Of a stretch of DNA of 64,000 bases, positions 1 through 13,523 are shown piece by piece. The DNA is from Sphingorhabdus sp. (lineage in GTDB: Bacteria > Pseudomonadota > Alphaproteobacteria > Sphingomonadales > Sphingomonadaceae). Location: NCBI RefSeq assembly GCF_023910635.1, contig NZ_JAAVVZ010000005.1:1-64000 (forward strand). Reading direction: 5' to 3'. The notes below the pieces were generated by a model. It was not told where the DNA came from. It made no database searches and saw only the letters and a list, made by a program, of their open reading frames with translations. A program made the translations under genes and the position numbers. Each line of letters begins with the position of its first letter. Position 1 is the first letter of the stretch.

Positions 1-108
1 CGCAGTTCATCGCCGATACACAATATTTCGGCCACGCTATGTGCGTGTTTATGCGCCGTGCCAAGCAAAAGGCTTGGCGGGGCGGACAAGATTATCTAGG
101 GAACATTC

Positions 109-903
109 ATGAACAAAAAATTCCTTGTGCCCGTCGCGGTGTTGGCCGCATCTTCCCTGCTTTCCGGTTGCGCTGCGCTCGGTCTGGGCGGTGGCGGTGC
201 GAAGCCGGGTAGCAACACCCGTTATGTCGCGCGTGACGTAAATACGCTGTATGCCGCCGCAAAGGATAAGCTTGATAACAAGCAATATGAAGTCGCAGCG
301 GCGTTATTTGACGAGGTGGAGCGTCAGCATCCTTATTCGCCATGGGCCCGCCGGGCGCAGCTTATGAGCGCGTTTAGCTATTATATGGCGCAGAAATATA
401 ATGAGTCGGTGCAATCGTCGCGCCGTTTCTTGTCGATCCATCCGGGTAACAAGGACGCGTCTTACGCATATTATCTGATCGCTTTGTCTTATTATGAGCA
501 GATCAGTGACGTGACGCGTGACCAGAAGATTTCGGAGCAGGCATTGGCCGCTTTGGGCGAGGTGCAGCGCCGTTACCCGACATCGCGTTATGCGTCGGAT
601 GCCACGTTGAAGATTGACCTTGTCCGCGATCACCTTGCCGGCAAGGAAATGGAAATTGGTCGTTTCTACCAACGTCGCGCATTGTGGCTTGCGTCATCGC
701 TGCGCTTTCGTGAAGTGGTCGATAAATATGACACGACGACGCACGCACCAGAGGCTTTGTATCGTTTGACCGAAAGCTATCTTGCAATGGGCGTGCCCGA
801 AGAGGCGAAGAAGGCAGCGGCCGTGCTGGGTGCCAATTATCCCGGCAGCGAATGGTATGTGCGTGCCTATAATTTGATGCAGAAGAACGCGCCCGCCGCG
901 TAA
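109..903 (+). CDS. bamD: Outer membrane protein assembly factor BamD (lipoprotein, TPR)
   Basis: Lipobox LLSGC; YfiO/BamD-like motifs (YxxAxxxxDxxxYxxAxxxFxxVxxxxPxSxxA); upstream of recN as in many alphaproteobacteria. Confidence 0.93.
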   Translation: MNKKFLVPVAVLAASSLLSGCAALGLGGGGAKPGSNTRYVARDVNTLYAAAKDKLDNKQYEVAAALFDEVERQHPYSPWARRAQLMSAFSYYMAQKYNESVQSSRRFLSIHPGNKDASYAYYLIALSYYEQISDVTRDQKISEQALAALGEVQRRYPTSRYASDATLKIDLVRDHLAGKEMEIGRFYQRRALWLASSLRFREVVDKYDTTTHAPEALYRLTESYLAMGVPEEAKKAAAVLGANYPGSEWYVRAYNLMQKNAPAA

Positions 904-907
904 TGCC

Positions 908-2559
908 ATGCTAACGGGGCTTTCGATCCGCGATGTCGTGCTGATCGAGGCACTGGACTTGGAATTTGCAGGCGGTCTTGGCGTGCTCACGGGAGAAACC
1001 GGGGCCGGTAAATCCATATTGTTGGATGCGCTTGGCCTTGCCCTTGGTGCGCGCGCCGATAGCGGTTTGGTACGGTCCGGCGCGGACAAGGCGCAGGTTA
1101 CGGCGAGTTTTGATGCACCGGCCCATGTCGCGGCGTTCTTGGCCGACAATGACATTGATATCGACAGCGATGAACCTTTAATCATCCGTCGTTCGGTAAA
1201 GGCGGACGGCGGCAGCAAGGCGTTTATCAACGACCAACCTTGCTCTGCCGCGCTGTTGCGGGAAGTTGGCGCTGCGTTGGTTGAAATCCACGGTCAGCAT
1301 GATGATCGCGGCATGCTGAACCCGCGTGGGCATCGCGGATTGCTGGACGCCTTTGGCCGAAGTGACACCGCAACCGTGTCGGCCAATTTTGCCGCGTGGC
1401 AGGATTCCAAATCGCGCTTGGATATTGCCCGTGAAGCGCTCGAAAACGCGGCGCGCGACCGCGAATGGCTGGAACATGCGGTGGCCGAACTTGCCGCATT
1501 CCACCCACAACCCGGCGAAGAAGAGCAGCTCGCGGGTGAGCGGTCCGACATGCAAAAGGGCGAGCGCATTGCCGAGGACCTCAAGGCCGTGTTGGAAAGC
1601 TTTGGTGGCCCGAAAAGTGGCCTGTCGCTGATCCGTGGCGCGGCGCGCAAGCTGGACCGTTTGGCCGACGCGCACCCGTTATTGGCCGAGGCGCTGACCG
1701 CATTGGACCGCGCGGTGATTGAGGCGAGCGAGGCCGAGGATAAGTTAAACGCCGCCGCGCGCGCGATTGAATATGAACCTGCACGGCTTGACGAGATTGA
1801 GGAGCGCTTGTTTGAGCTGCGCGCACTGGCCCGCAAGCATAACATTGCGCCAGACGGCATTATCGCGCTGCAGGAAAAGCTGACGGCGCAGTTGCAGTCG
1901 ATACAGGCAGGCGGCGAGGGACTTGCGTTGTTGGAGGCCGAGGTCGCGGCCAAGCACACCGCCTATGTCGGGAGCGCAAGCGCATTGTCTGCGGTCCGTA
2001 ACGCGGCTGCGGTCAAGTTGGACGCAGCGGTGAAGAATGAACTTGCGCCATTAAAGCTTGATGCCGCGCAGTTTCAGACGGCGGTGGAGCGATTGGCCGA
2101 AGACCGCTGGACCGCTTATGGCATGGACCGCGTTGAGTTCCTGATTTCGACCAACCCCGGTGCGCCTTTTGCGCCCTTGGCGAAGATCGCGTCGGGCGGG
2201 GAATTGTCGCGTTTCATTCTGGCGTTGAAAGTCGCATTGGCCGAAGAGGGCGGAGCGGCCACGATTATCTTCGACGAAATCGACCGCGGCGTTGGCGGCG
2301 CAGTTGCCGCGGCGATTGGCGAACGCCTTGCGCGTCTTGCGACCCGCACACAATTGCTTGCTGTCACGCACAGCCCGCAGGTCGCGGCCAAGGGGAAGGC
2401 GCATTATTTCATCGCGAAATCGAGCCAAGGGACGGTGACACGGACCGGCGTCACCTTGTTGGATGCCGAAGCACGCCGCCAAGAAATCGCCCGTATGCTG
2501 TCCGGCGCAGAGGTAACAGACGAGGCAAGGGCTCAGGCCGTGCGGCTTTTGGAGGTTGT

Positions 2560-2563
<4 letters not shown>
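908..2563 (+). CDS. recN: DNA repair protein RecN
   Basis: Walker A GETGAGKSILLDAL, IHGQHD motif, C-terminal FDEIDRGVGG and THSPQVAAK. Confidence 0.96.
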
Positions 2564-5168
<2,605 letters not shown>

Positions 5169-5218
5169 TGTTGGTGGATAGGTTGGCGGCATGATTTTAC
5201 ATCCCGTCGCCCCCCGGC

Positions 5219-5850
5219 CGTCACCCTGAACTTGGTTCAGGGTCCATTTCTCCTCTCTACTCTTCGGTCTATGTGGCATGATGGATGCTGAACCGAGTTG
5301 TGCTCTGCACGCCTTCGGCTCCAGCATGGCGTTGGGGGGAATACCGCTCCGCGACCTCCGCGCCTCTGCGTGAACCTTTCCCGTCGCCCCAGCGCAGACT
5401 GGGGCCTATCACGTCTATCGTCCCAGCGCGGCGCTATCCGGCGAGACGAGATAGGCTCCAGCCTACGCTGGAGCGACGGTGTGAGCTATTGCGGCACAGT
5501 TCCGCGACCTCCGCGCCTCTGCGTGAACCCTTTTCCGTCGCCCCAGCGCAGGCTGGGGCCCATCACGTCTATCGACAAAGCACAGCCCTATCCGGCGAGA
5601 CGAGATAGGCTCCAGCCTACGCTGGAGCGACGGTGTTTTTGGGGGGATCGGGTTTTGCCTCTGCACCCTTCGGTCTATGTGGCATGATGGATGCTGAACC
5701 GAGTTGTGCTCTGCACGCCTTCGGCTCCAGCATGACGTTGGGGGAAGCGCGCCTTCTTATTCCCGTCGCACCAGCGTAGGCTGGGGCCTATCACGTCTAT
5801 CGGTCGAGCGCAGCCCGATCCGGCGAGACGCGATAGGCTCCAGTAGTTGC
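5219..5850. repeat. Mosaic of intergenic palindromic repeats (three tandem ~100-bp CGTCGCCCCAGCGCAGRCTGGGGCCTATCACGTC...GGCTCCAGCCTACGCTGGAGCGACGG units plus TCACCCTGAACTTGGTTCAGGGTCC units)
   Basis: Units at about 5386-5478, 5536-5632 and 5764-5844; related units recur at 7437-7660 and 13526-14215. Confidence 0.9.
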
Positions 5851-5893
5851 AGTTGCTGTTGCCATAATATGGTTTCAAGTGTAACTAGTTCGG

Positions 5894-6763
5894 ATGGAGC
5901 CGAATAGTCACGTGTATGAAACGCCGCCCGCTGGCGCGAATGCCGATTGGACCGTACCCCAAAATTGGGAAAAGTTCAGCGCGGATGAACATGAAATGTG
6001 GGACCGTCTGTTTGCACGGCAAACCGCCATGCTGCCCGGGCGTGCCGCCGATGCCTTCATGCGCGGCGTTGATGTGCTCAAACTGTCGCGCCCCGGCATT
6101 CCCGATTATCGCGAGTTGAACGCGCGGTTGATGGCGGCGACGGGCTGGCAAATTGTCGCTGTGCCCGGTCTTGTTCCGGACGATGTGTTCTTTGACCATC
6201 TGGCGAACCGCCGTTTTCCCGCTGGCAATTTCATCCGGACGCTGGAACAGCTCGATTATCTGCAAGAACCAGATGTCTTTCACGACGTATTTGGACATGT
6301 GCCGATGCTGGCCGATCCGGTGTTTGCCGATTATATGGTGGCCTATGGCAAAGGCGGGCTGCGGTCGTTGGGCTTTGGCGCGTTGGACCATCTGGCCCGG
6401 TTATATTGGTATACGGTGGAGTTTGGCCTGATCCAGCAGCCCGATGGTCTGCGCATTTATGGCGCAGGGATAGTATCAAGCTATGCCGAAAGCATCTTTG
6501 CTTTGGACGACCCAAGCCCGAACCGGATTGCGTTTGATCTGCTTCGGGTCATGCGCACGCACTACCGGATTGACGATTTTCAGCAGAGTTATTTTGTGAT
6601 TTCCAGCATCGACCAATTGCTAAACGTCACACTGGAGACCGATTTTGCGCCGCTTTATGCTCAGTTGGAAACACTTCCCGACATAATGGCCGGTGAAGTA
6701 TCTTCAGATGATGTGCTGCGCACGCACGGCACGCAAGAATATGCGATGGGTGCCGGCCGCTGA
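5894..6763 (+). CDS. phhA: Phenylalanine 4-monooxygenase
   Basis: Aromatic amino acid hydroxylase motifs: EPDVFHDVFGHVPMLADPVFADYM, metal ligands, FGLI. Confidence 0.95.
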   Translation: MEPNSHVYETPPAGANADWTVPQNWEKFSADEHEMWDRLFARQTAMLPGRAADAFMRGVDVLKLSRPGIPDYRELNARLMAATGWQIVAVPGLVPDDVFFDHLANRRFPAGNFIRTLEQLDYLQEPDVFHDVFGHVPMLADPVFADYMVAYGKGGLRSLGFGALDHLARLYWYTVEFGLIQQPDGLRIYGAGIVSSYAESIFALDDPSPNRIAFDLLRVMRTHYRIDDFQQSYFVISSIDQLLNVTLETDFAPLYAQLETLPDIMAGEVSSDDVLRTHGTQEYAMGAGR

Positions 6764-6800
6764 ACGAGGGGGATCGAGCGACCGGCAACCCAGCTACCGA

Positions 6801-7352
6801 TTAAGGCAGCAACACGGAATCAATGATATGGACAACGCCGTTTGACTGCATGACGTCAACGGTGGTCACGGCGGATTGGCCACCCTTGCCATCGGTGATG
6901 ACGACGCTGTTGCCCGACAAACGCGCGGTCAACTTGTCGCCAGATACGGTCGTGAGCGTCGCCTTGCCGCCACCTGCTTGGATAGCCCCGACAATGTCGG
7001 CGGCGGTTAGCTTGCCCGCGACCACATGATAGGTCAGTATCTTGGTCAAGGTCGCCTTATTCTCTGGCTTCACGAGCGTGCCGACGGTCCCTGCGGGCAG
7101 TTTTTCAAAGGCTGCGTTGGTTGGCGCGAACACGGTGAACGGGCCAGGGCTTGCGAGCGTGTCGACAAGGCCTGCGGCAGTTACCGCAGCGACCAATGTG
7201 CTCAGATTTGGCGCGGCTGACGCGGTTTCAACGATGTTCTTGGATGGTACAGATGGGTTGGACATCTTGTGATGGTCCGCCATTACGGCTGTGCCAGCGA
7301 GGGTTGAGGTTGCCAGTGCTATGGCGGCTATCAAACGGCTAGTAGATTTCAT
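6801..7352 (-). CDS. Fasciclin (FAS1) domain secreted protein
   Basis: FAS1 motifs GPFTVFAPTNAAFEKLP and LTYHVVAGKLTA; N-terminal signal peptide. Confidence 0.95.
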   Translation of the reverse strand: MKSTSRLIAAIALATSTLAGTAVMADHHKMSNPSVPSKNIVETASAAPNLSTLVAAVTAAGLVDTLASPGPFTVFAPTNAAFEKLPAGTVGTLVKPENKATLTKILTYHVVAGKLTAADIVGAIQAGGGKATLTTVSGDKLTARLSGNSVVITDGKGGQSAVTTVDVMQSNGVVHIIDSVLLP

Positions 7353-7436
7353 GGTTCAGCTTTCCTGTTTCTCGGCACTGCCAATCATTGGCGTGCTGAA
7401 AACAGATACGGATGGATTGGCCGTTCGGATGCACCC

Positions 7437-7651
7437 GTGCCACACAGACCGAAGTTTTCGGCTGATAAATGGACCCTGAAACAAGTTCAGGGTGACGGGT
7501 GGGGGGTGACGGCCGGGGGGCGACGGGAATAAGAGAACGCGTTTCCTCCAAACGTCATGCTGAACTCGGTTCAGCATCCATCGTGCCACACAGACCGAAG
7601 TTTTCGGCTGATAAATGGACCCTGAAACAAGTTCAGGGTGACGGGTGGGGG
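7437..7651. repeat. Duplicated repeat (~70 bp, period 146): GTGCCACACAGACCGAAGTTTTCGGCTGATAAATGGACCCTGAAACAAGTTCAGGGTGACGGGTGGGG
   Basis: Copies 7437-7506 and 7583-7652, essentially identical. Confidence 0.9.
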
Positions 7652-7721
7652 TGACGGTCGGGGAAGGTGACGGTCGAGGGGGGTGACAGTCGGGGGCGAG
7701 TGACGCAATTCTGACCCTAGA

Positions 7722-8408
7722 TCACAAAATTATCATTTTCCCGCTTGCGAGCACTGGACCCGTGGCAACGCCACCCGGCGCGCCCTGCGCCGGTTCAGGC
7801 GTTATCGCCAGTAAGGCACCTTCATTCATATATTGGCGCATGTCTGGGCTGACGTCCATTGCGGTTGGCCTGTCGCCATTGATGACACCAAGCGAACGCG
7901 CTTTCCCGTCGGCGGGTATGATCCATAATTCGGGATATAACTCGCCCGTTTCCAGCGTGACCGGCATCAGGAGCATGGTGCCCTGCGTGCTATCATAGCT
8001 TGCGGTCATCGCGGATCGGCCATCCTCACTACCCAAAGCGGCGATCATCGGCGTCGGGTTGGCGACAGGTGCGGTGGGAGCGGGCTGTTGCAATAGCAAA
8101 ACGCCAAGGAAAATCGCTGCCGTCACGGAAAGACCTGTGAGCGCGCGCCAGAATGTGAGCTTCGCCGTCCCGACATCTTGCAAAGTCGCCGCGGGCAGGG
8201 CCTTTTCAATTTTGGGCCAGATATGCGCAGGGGCCAAATGCTCTGGCCCAAGCAACGGATTCAGCCGAAGGCGCCATGCCTCAACTTCGGCGGCGAAATC
8301 GGAATCTGTGGCAATGCGTGCGGCGACAACCGCTTCTTGGCCCGCATCCAGCAGGCCAAGCACATATTCCCCGGCTAAGGTGAAATCTTCGTCGGTGATG
8401 GCTGTCAT
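7722..8408 (-). CDS. RskA-type anti-sigma factor
   Basis: N-terminal zinc-finger-like anti-sigma region (EYVLGLLDA), single TM, RskA-type C-terminus (ELWIIPADGKARSLGV); overlaps ECF sigma gene. Confidence 0.85.
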   Translation of the reverse strand: MTAITDEDFTLAGEYVLGLLDAGQEAVVAARIATDSDFAAEVEAWRLRLNPLLGPEHLAPAHIWPKIEKALPAATLQDVGTAKLTFWRALTGLSVTAAIFLGVLLLQQPAPTAPVANPTPMIAALGSEDGRSAMTASYDSTQGTMLLMPVTLETGELYPELWIIPADGKARSLGVINGDRPTAMDVSPDMRQYMNEGALLAITPEPAQGAPGGVATGPVLASGKMIIL

Positions 8409-8989
8409 GCTGCGCCCTCCATGCAGCCGCGCAGCTTTAACAAGGCCCGTCTTATTCTGCTTTTGATGGTTCCTAAGGGCTGCCCCTCATTTTTGGCGAG
8501 ATCGGCATAAGTCGATCCGCCGATAAAGGCATTTTTTATGAACATGGCGTCGCGTTGATCCAAAGACGATATACAGTCATGTAAGATACGGTCATCCGCC
8601 TGTTCGATTAATTGCGCATCTGCCAAGGGGGCAGAGTCGGCAATTTCCGCCGCTTGGTCGATTGAGCTTGTGCCAACTTTCTTTTTTGCGCGCAGCCGGT
8701 CAATCGCCCGGTTACGCGTTACAGCCACAAGCCAGCTAATCGGGCTTGCCCGACCGCTTTCAAAGCTCGCGGCCTTGTTCCAAATAGTGAGATAAGCGTC
8801 TTGCAACACGTCTTCCGCTTCGTTCCTGTCGGGGAAGATACGCAGGCACACGCCAAATAGCTTCGCAGAGGTTGCCGCATAAACGGTAGCAAATGCATTG
8901 CGGTCGCCACGACCTGCTTGCACCAGCGCTTCGGCAAGCTTCGCGCGTCGCGCCGAATCCAAATCTGTTGGCCCTAAGCTAATTGTCAT
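8405..8989 (-). CDS. ECF RNA polymerase sigma factor (SigK-like)
   Basis: Sigma70 region 2 (RNEAEDVLQDAYLTIWNKA) and region 4 (TYADLAKNEGQPLGTIKSRIRRALLKL); ORF extends to 9106 but that overlaps prmA, so MTISLG is the likely start. Confidence 0.88.
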   Translation of the reverse strand: MTISLGPTDLDSARRAKLAEALVQAGRGDRNAFATVYAATSAKLFGVCLRIFPDRNEAEDVLQDAYLTIWNKAASFESGRASPISWLVAVTRNRAIDRLRAKKKVGTSSIDQAAEIADSAPLADAQLIEQADDRILHDCISSLDQRDAMFIKNAFIGGSTYADLAKNEGQPLGTIKSRIRRALLKLRGCMEGAA

Positions 8990-9035
8990 TCGAGATAATA
9001 TGGCGAAGGCATTCGGTTGGTGCAATGCTGCTTTG

Positions 9036-10028
9036 CTACCAAGTTCCGAAATCTCCGGGTGGTTGGCTCGTGCGACCACTGGCACGGACGTGACGTTTCC
9101 AACCATATTTGCGGCGCTTCAATAGCCACAGACACGGCCAGTCACCACAGTCAACGCGCTTTTCGAGACGGAAACCCTGCCGTCTATACGCGCGTAACAC
9201 AGCCTCCGCCTGAATATTCAGGAGCCCGGCCAATATCAATGAACCATTGTCGCGAAGTATGTTCGCAATGGACGGTGCAAGCTCAATCAAGGGGCCGGCG
9301 AGAATGTTGGCCGTTACGAGGTCGTAGGGCGCCCGTGAGACGATGAGTGGGTGCGCGGTGCCTTCTGCTGCACACAGCACCACTTGCCCCTGAGAGACGC
9401 CACAGGGCACATCATTGGCCCGCGCATTGTCCGCAGTGACCTCAACGCTAACCGGATCAATGTCCGACGCCGTCACATAGGCCTTTGGCCAAAGGCGAAC
9501 TGCGGCAAAAGCGAGCAACCCAGTGCCCGTGCCAATATCGGCGATCACGTCGAACCGTTTGCCGGCGCGTTTCATGCTGTCGAGCATATTCAGGCAGCCA
9601 GTAGTGGTTTCATGGCCGCCTGTGCCAAAAGCGCGGCTTGCCTCAATCAGGAACGGCGTTGCGCCCTTGGGCACGGTCCCCTTGTTGGAACTGGTGTGGA
9701 CATAAAAACGGCCCGCATGGACTGGCTTCAACCCTTGTTGACTCATCACGACCCAGTCGGCGTCGGGCAGCTTTTCGATGACCGCCTTTGCCTTTGCAGC
9801 GCTTTTTATCCGGCTGTGAATCGCGTTGATAACAGACTGGCTAGGTTCAACCGAAAAATAGGCATCCAAGCGCCATTTATCGTCGTTAAATGCCTCAACT
9901 TCGTCCGCCACAATCGTGGGCATGGGATCAAGCGACGCAAGCCAGTCATCGTCTTCGTGGATTGCCTCTGCCTCTGCACGGGTGCAGGGAAACCGGACTT
10001 TCCAATCACCGGACATAGCTTGCGCCAT
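9036..10028 (-). CDS. prmA: Ribosomal protein L11 methyltransferase PrmA
   Basis: AFGTGGHETTTGCLNML, DIGTGTGLLAFAA and NILAGPLIELAP motifs. Confidence 0.93.
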   Translation of the reverse strand: MAQAMSGDWKVRFPCTRAEAEAIHEDDDWLASLDPMPTIVADEVEAFNDDKWRLDAYFSVEPSQSVINAIHSRIKSAAKAKAVIEKLPDADWVVMSQQGLKPVHAGRFYVHTSSNKGTVPKGATPFLIEASRAFGTGGHETTTGCLNMLDSMKRAGKRFDVIADIGTGTGLLAFAAVRLWPKAYVTASDIDPVSVEVTADNARANDVPCGVSQGQVVLCAAEGTAHPLIVSRAPYDLVTANILAGPLIELAPSIANILRDNGSLILAGLLNIQAEAVLRAYRRQGFRLEKRVDCGDWPCLWLLKRRKYGWKRHVRASGRTSQPPGDFGTW

Positions 10029-10698
10029 TTACGTCGAGCACCGCGCCGGTCATCGATGGCGGCGCATCCAAGGCGCAGAACTTCGCCATAGCCGCGACTT
10101 CTTCGGGGTCTGCGACCTTGCCTAAGGGGATATCCGCCAGCAATTTGTCGCCGCCGCGGCTTTGCAGATACTCTTCGGCCATGCCTGTCATCGTAAAGCC
10201 GGGACAGATCGCGAAGGCATAAATGCCCTCTTTGGCATAAGCGCGCGCGATGGTTTTGGTCATCGCAACCATGCCCGCCTTTGATGCGGCATAATGCCAA
10301 TGGGCAGTGCTGTCGCCGCGATGTGCGGCGCGGCTGGCGATGTTGACGATGCGGCCTGATGCGCCATTTTCTTGCCAATGCAGCACCGCGCGGCGGCACA
10401 GGTCCGCACTGGCCGTCAGGTTAATCTGCATGGTTCGGTTCCAGCTTGCCAGCCATGCATCATCCGACCGCGAAATGGGGTTTTCTTCGAAGACGCCTGC
10501 ATTATTGATGAGGACATCAATCCGTCCGTCCAAAGCCTCACATGCGTTGGCCCACAGCCGCGCGGGAACCGCCGGGTCGTTCAGGTCGCCGTCCTTGCTG
10601 GACAATGCAATCACCCTCGTTGTGGCTGGGTCAAAACTTGCGGCGATTGCTGCGCCAATTCCGCGCGAGGCGCCGGTTATAAGGATATGGGTTTTCAT
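10006..10698 (-). CDS. SDR family oxidoreductase
   Basis: TGASRGIGAA, NNAG and YAASKAGM motifs; overlaps prmA start. Confidence 0.92.
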   Translation of the reverse strand: MKTHILITGASRGIGAAIAASFDPATTRVIALSSKDGDLNDPAVPARLWANACEALDGRIDVLINNAGVFEENPISRSDDAWLASWNRTMQINLTASADLCRRAVLHWQENGASGRIVNIASRAAHRGDSTAHWHYAASKAGMVAMTKTIARAYAKEGIYAFAICPGFTMTGMAEEYLQSRGGDKLLADIPLGKVADPEEVAAMAKFCALDAPPSMTGAVLDVNGASYVR

Positions 10699-10862
10699 GG
10701 GCGCTGCTTTTCACAGCACAGACGAAAATTCAACCAAAGTTATTGAAGAAATCAGTTGAAGGGTTGCGCGTTTCGCACTGCGCAGGTCTTGCACCACGGC
10801 ATTAATCGGTTAATGAGCGTCGCAACGTCGACCACTTGCAGATATGAAGGACGCTAAAAATT

Positions 10863-11306
10863 ATGGCGAAAAACCCCAACCGGCCACTGTCACCGCATTT
10901 GCAGGTGTATCGTTGGTCGCCGCAGATGGCCATTTCGATCTTCCATCGCGCGACAGGCTTTGTTCTCGCGACTGCTGGAATGATGACTTTATTATGGTGG
11001 TTGTCGGCCATTGGGGGTGGCGCGCAAAGCTACGCCACGTTCCAACAATATGTCGTTTCGGCAGGCGTCGATGGCACGGCAGTACAAATCGCCAGCAACT
11101 GGTTCTTCCGTCTTGTGGGCTTGGCCGTGACCTTCAGCTTCTTCCAACATTTGGCGTCAGGGCTTCGCCACTTCGTGCTGGATATTGGCGCTGGCTATGA
11201 ATTGAAGACCAACCGGTTGTGGGCATCGGTTGCATTTGTCGCAGCCTTTTTTGCAACTGCATTGGTCGCCCTGTTTGTGGCATCGCGCTTTCTTGGAGTT
11301 TTGTGA
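10863..11306 (+). CDS. sdhC: Succinate dehydrogenase cytochrome b556 subunit
   Basis: NRPLSPHLQVYRWSPQMAISIFHRATG signature; HFVLDIGAGYEL. Confidence 0.95.
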   Translation: MAKNPNRPLSPHLQVYRWSPQMAISIFHRATGFVLATAGMMTLLWWLSAIGGGAQSYATFQQYVVSAGVDGTAVQIASNWFFRLVGLAVTFSFFQHLASGLRHFVLDIGAGYELKTNRLWASVAFVAAFFATALVALFVASRFLGVL

Positions 11307-11695
11307 TGGACAGTAGAACATATATCGGTCGCGTACGCGGCCTTGGTTCGGCTAAACATGGCGGCGAACATTGGCTGAAGCAGCGTTTGACCGCGATTGG
11401 CAATGTGTTGCTGACCACTTGGTTTGTGCTGTCGTTGTTGATGATCCCAAGTTTTGACCATGCCGCACTGGCGCAGTGGCTCGCGCAGCCATTGGTTGCG
11501 GTTCCGATGATCTTGATGATTGCCAATATCTTTGCGCATGTCCGCCTTGGGCTTCAGGTGTTGATCGAGGATTATGTCCATGATGACGGCCTGAAGTTTG
11601 CGGCCATGACATTATTGAACTTTTACGTCATCGCCAGCGCCGTATTCGGCATTTTCGTCGTCGCAAAACTCGCATTTACCGGAGCTCCCGCCTGA
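11306..11695 (+). CDS. sdhD: Succinate dehydrogenase membrane anchor subunit
   Basis: [19 protein letters not shown]...; between sdhC and sdhA; start trimmed from the longer ORF at 11219. Confidence 0.93.
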   Translation: MDSRTYIGRVRGLGSAKHGGEHWLKQRLTAIGNVLLTTWFVLSLLMIPSFDHAALAQWLAQPLVAVPMILMIANIFAHVRLGLQVLIEDYVHDDGLKFAAMTLLNFYVIASAVFGIFVVAKLAFTGAPA

Positions 11696-13497
11696 TGTCA
11701 GACGCTTACAAGATTATTGACCACACATATGACACCGTCGTCGTCGGCGCTGGCGGGTCGGGTCTGCGCGCCACCATGGGCAGCGCGGAAGCAGGTCTAA
11801 AAACCGCTTGCATTACCAAAGTCTTCCCAACGCGTTCGCACACTGTCGCGGCGCAGGGCGGGATCGCCGCATCGCTCGGTAACAACTCGCCCGACCATTG
11901 GACGTGGCACATGTATGACACGGTCAAGGGCTCCGATTGGCTCGGCGACCAAGATGCCATCGAATATATGGTCCGTGAGGCGCCAGCAGCGGTCTATGAG
12001 CTTGAACATGCGGGCGTGCCTTTCTCGCGTAATGCCGACGGCACCATCTACCAACGACCCTTTGGCGGCCATATGCAGAATATGGGCGAAGGCCCGCCGG
12101 TTCAACGCACCGCAGCCGCGGCCGACCGTACCGGTCACGCGATGTTGCATGCTTTGTATCAGCAAAGCCTGAAATATGACGCGGACTTCTTCATTGAATA
12201 TTTCGCGCTCGACCTGATCATGGAAAATGGCGAATGCCGTGGCGTTATCGCCATGTGCATGGAAGATGGCAGTATCCACCGGTTTAAAAGCCACGCTGTC
12301 GTGCTGGCAACCGGCGGCTATGGCCGCGCCTATTTCTCCGCAACGTCGGCGCATACCTGCACCGGTGACGGCGGCGGCATGGTCTTGCGCGCTGGCTTGC
12401 CATTGCAAGATATGGAATTTGTTCAGTTCCACCCGACGGGTATTTACGGCGCAGGCGTGCTGATTACCGAAGGCGCACGCGGCGAGGGCGGTTATCTGAC
12501 CAACAGCGAAGGCGAACGCTTTATGGAGCGTTATGCCCCATCGGCGAAGGACCTTGCATCACGCGACGTGGTCAGCCGTTCGATGGCGCTTGAAATGCGC
12601 GAAGGGCGCGGCGTTGGCGAACATAAAGACCATATCTATTTACATCTCGATCATATCGACCCTGCGGTATTGGCGCAGCGTTTGCCCGGCATCACCGAAA
12701 GCGGCAAGATTTTCGCGGGCGTTGACCTGACGCGGCAGCCGCTGCCCGTGACGCCAACGGTCCACTATAATATGGGCGGTATTCCGTGCAATTATCATGG
12801 GCAAGTTGTCACCAAGGTTGGCGATGATCCCGAAGTCATCGTTCCCGGCCTTTATTCGGTCGGTGAGGCAGCCTGTGTTTCCGTACACGGCGCCAACCGG
12901 CTTGGGTCGAACTCGTTGATCGACTTGGTCGTATTTGGTCGCGCAACCGGCTTGCATCTGAAATCGTCGTTGACGCCAGGTGCTCCGCATAAGGCATTGC
13001 CGGCTGACGCCGCCGACCTTGCGCTTGCACGCGTCGATAAGTTCCGTAACGCAAAAGGCGGATCGCCAACCGCCGAGATCCGCTTGCAAATGCAGCGCAC
13101 AATGCAAAAGCATGCCGCCGTTTTCCGCGACACTGCATTGTTGGAAGAAGGCGTGGTTGAAATGCAGAAGGTCAATCAACGTTTGGCCGACGTTCGCGTG
13201 ACCGACCGTAGCCTGATCTGGAACACCGACCTCATCGAAACGCTTGAGCTCGATAACCTAATGGCGCAGGCGGTTTGCACGGTCGAAAGTGCAAACAACC
13301 GCAAGGAAAGCCGTGGCGCACATGCGCACGAAGATTTCCCCGAGCGCGACGACGCCAACTGGATGAAGCACACGGCTTCATGGTTTGAAGGTTGGGGCGG
13401 CTCCGGCGGTAAGGTCAAAATCGACTATCGCCCGGTGCATGATTATACGCTGACCGATGATGTCGAGTATATTAAGCCAAAACCACGGGTGTATTGA
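11695..13497 (+). CDS. sdhA: Succinate dehydrogenase flavoprotein subunit
   Basis: [52 protein letters not shown]. Confidence 0.97.
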   Translation: MSDAYKIIDHTYDTVVVGAGGSGLRATMGSAEAGLKTACITKVFPTRSHTVAAQGGIAASLGNNSPDHWTWHMYDTVKGSDWLGDQDAIEYMVREAPAAVYELEHAGVPFSRNADGTIYQRPFGGHMQNMGEGPPVQRTAAAADRTGHAMLHALYQQSLKYDADFFIEYFALDLIMENGECRGVIAMCMEDGSIHRFKSHAVVLATGGYGRAYFSATSAHTCTGDGGGMVLRAGLPLQDMEFVQFHPTGIYGAGVLITEGARGEGGYLTNSEGERFMERYAPSAKDLASRDVVSRSMALEMREGRGVGEHKDHIYLHLDHIDPAVLAQRLPGITESGKIFAGVDLTRQPLPVTPTVHYNMGGIPCNYHGQVVTKVGDDPEVIVPGLYSVGEAACVSVHGANRLGSNSLIDLVVFGRATGLHLKSSLTPGAPHKALPADAADLALARVDKFRNAKGGSPTAEIRLQMQRTMQKHAAVFRDTALLEEGVVEMQKVNQRLADVRVTDRSLIWNTDLIETLELDNLMAQAVCTVESANNRKESRGAHAHEDFPERDDANWMKHTASWFEGWGGSGGKVKIDYRPVHDYTLTDDVEYIKPKPRVY

Positions 13498-13523
13498 GGG
13501 TTAGCAAATCGGGATTTTGAACA

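Noticed and set aside
1-108. 3' end of an upstream gene such as lpxC
   Set aside because: No frame gives a recognisable C-terminus in the ~100 bp available.
5386-5844. CRISPR-like array of ~100-bp units
   Set aside because: Units are internally palindromic, irregularly spaced and also occur elsewhere; no spacer structure and no cas genes.
5285-5907. Several ORFs (107, 129 and 67 aa)
   Set aside because: Coding potential arises from palindromic repeat units in the intergenic zone.
8989-9106. Longer start for the ECF sigma factor
   Set aside because: Would overlap the prmA 3' end; MTISLG start is more plausible.
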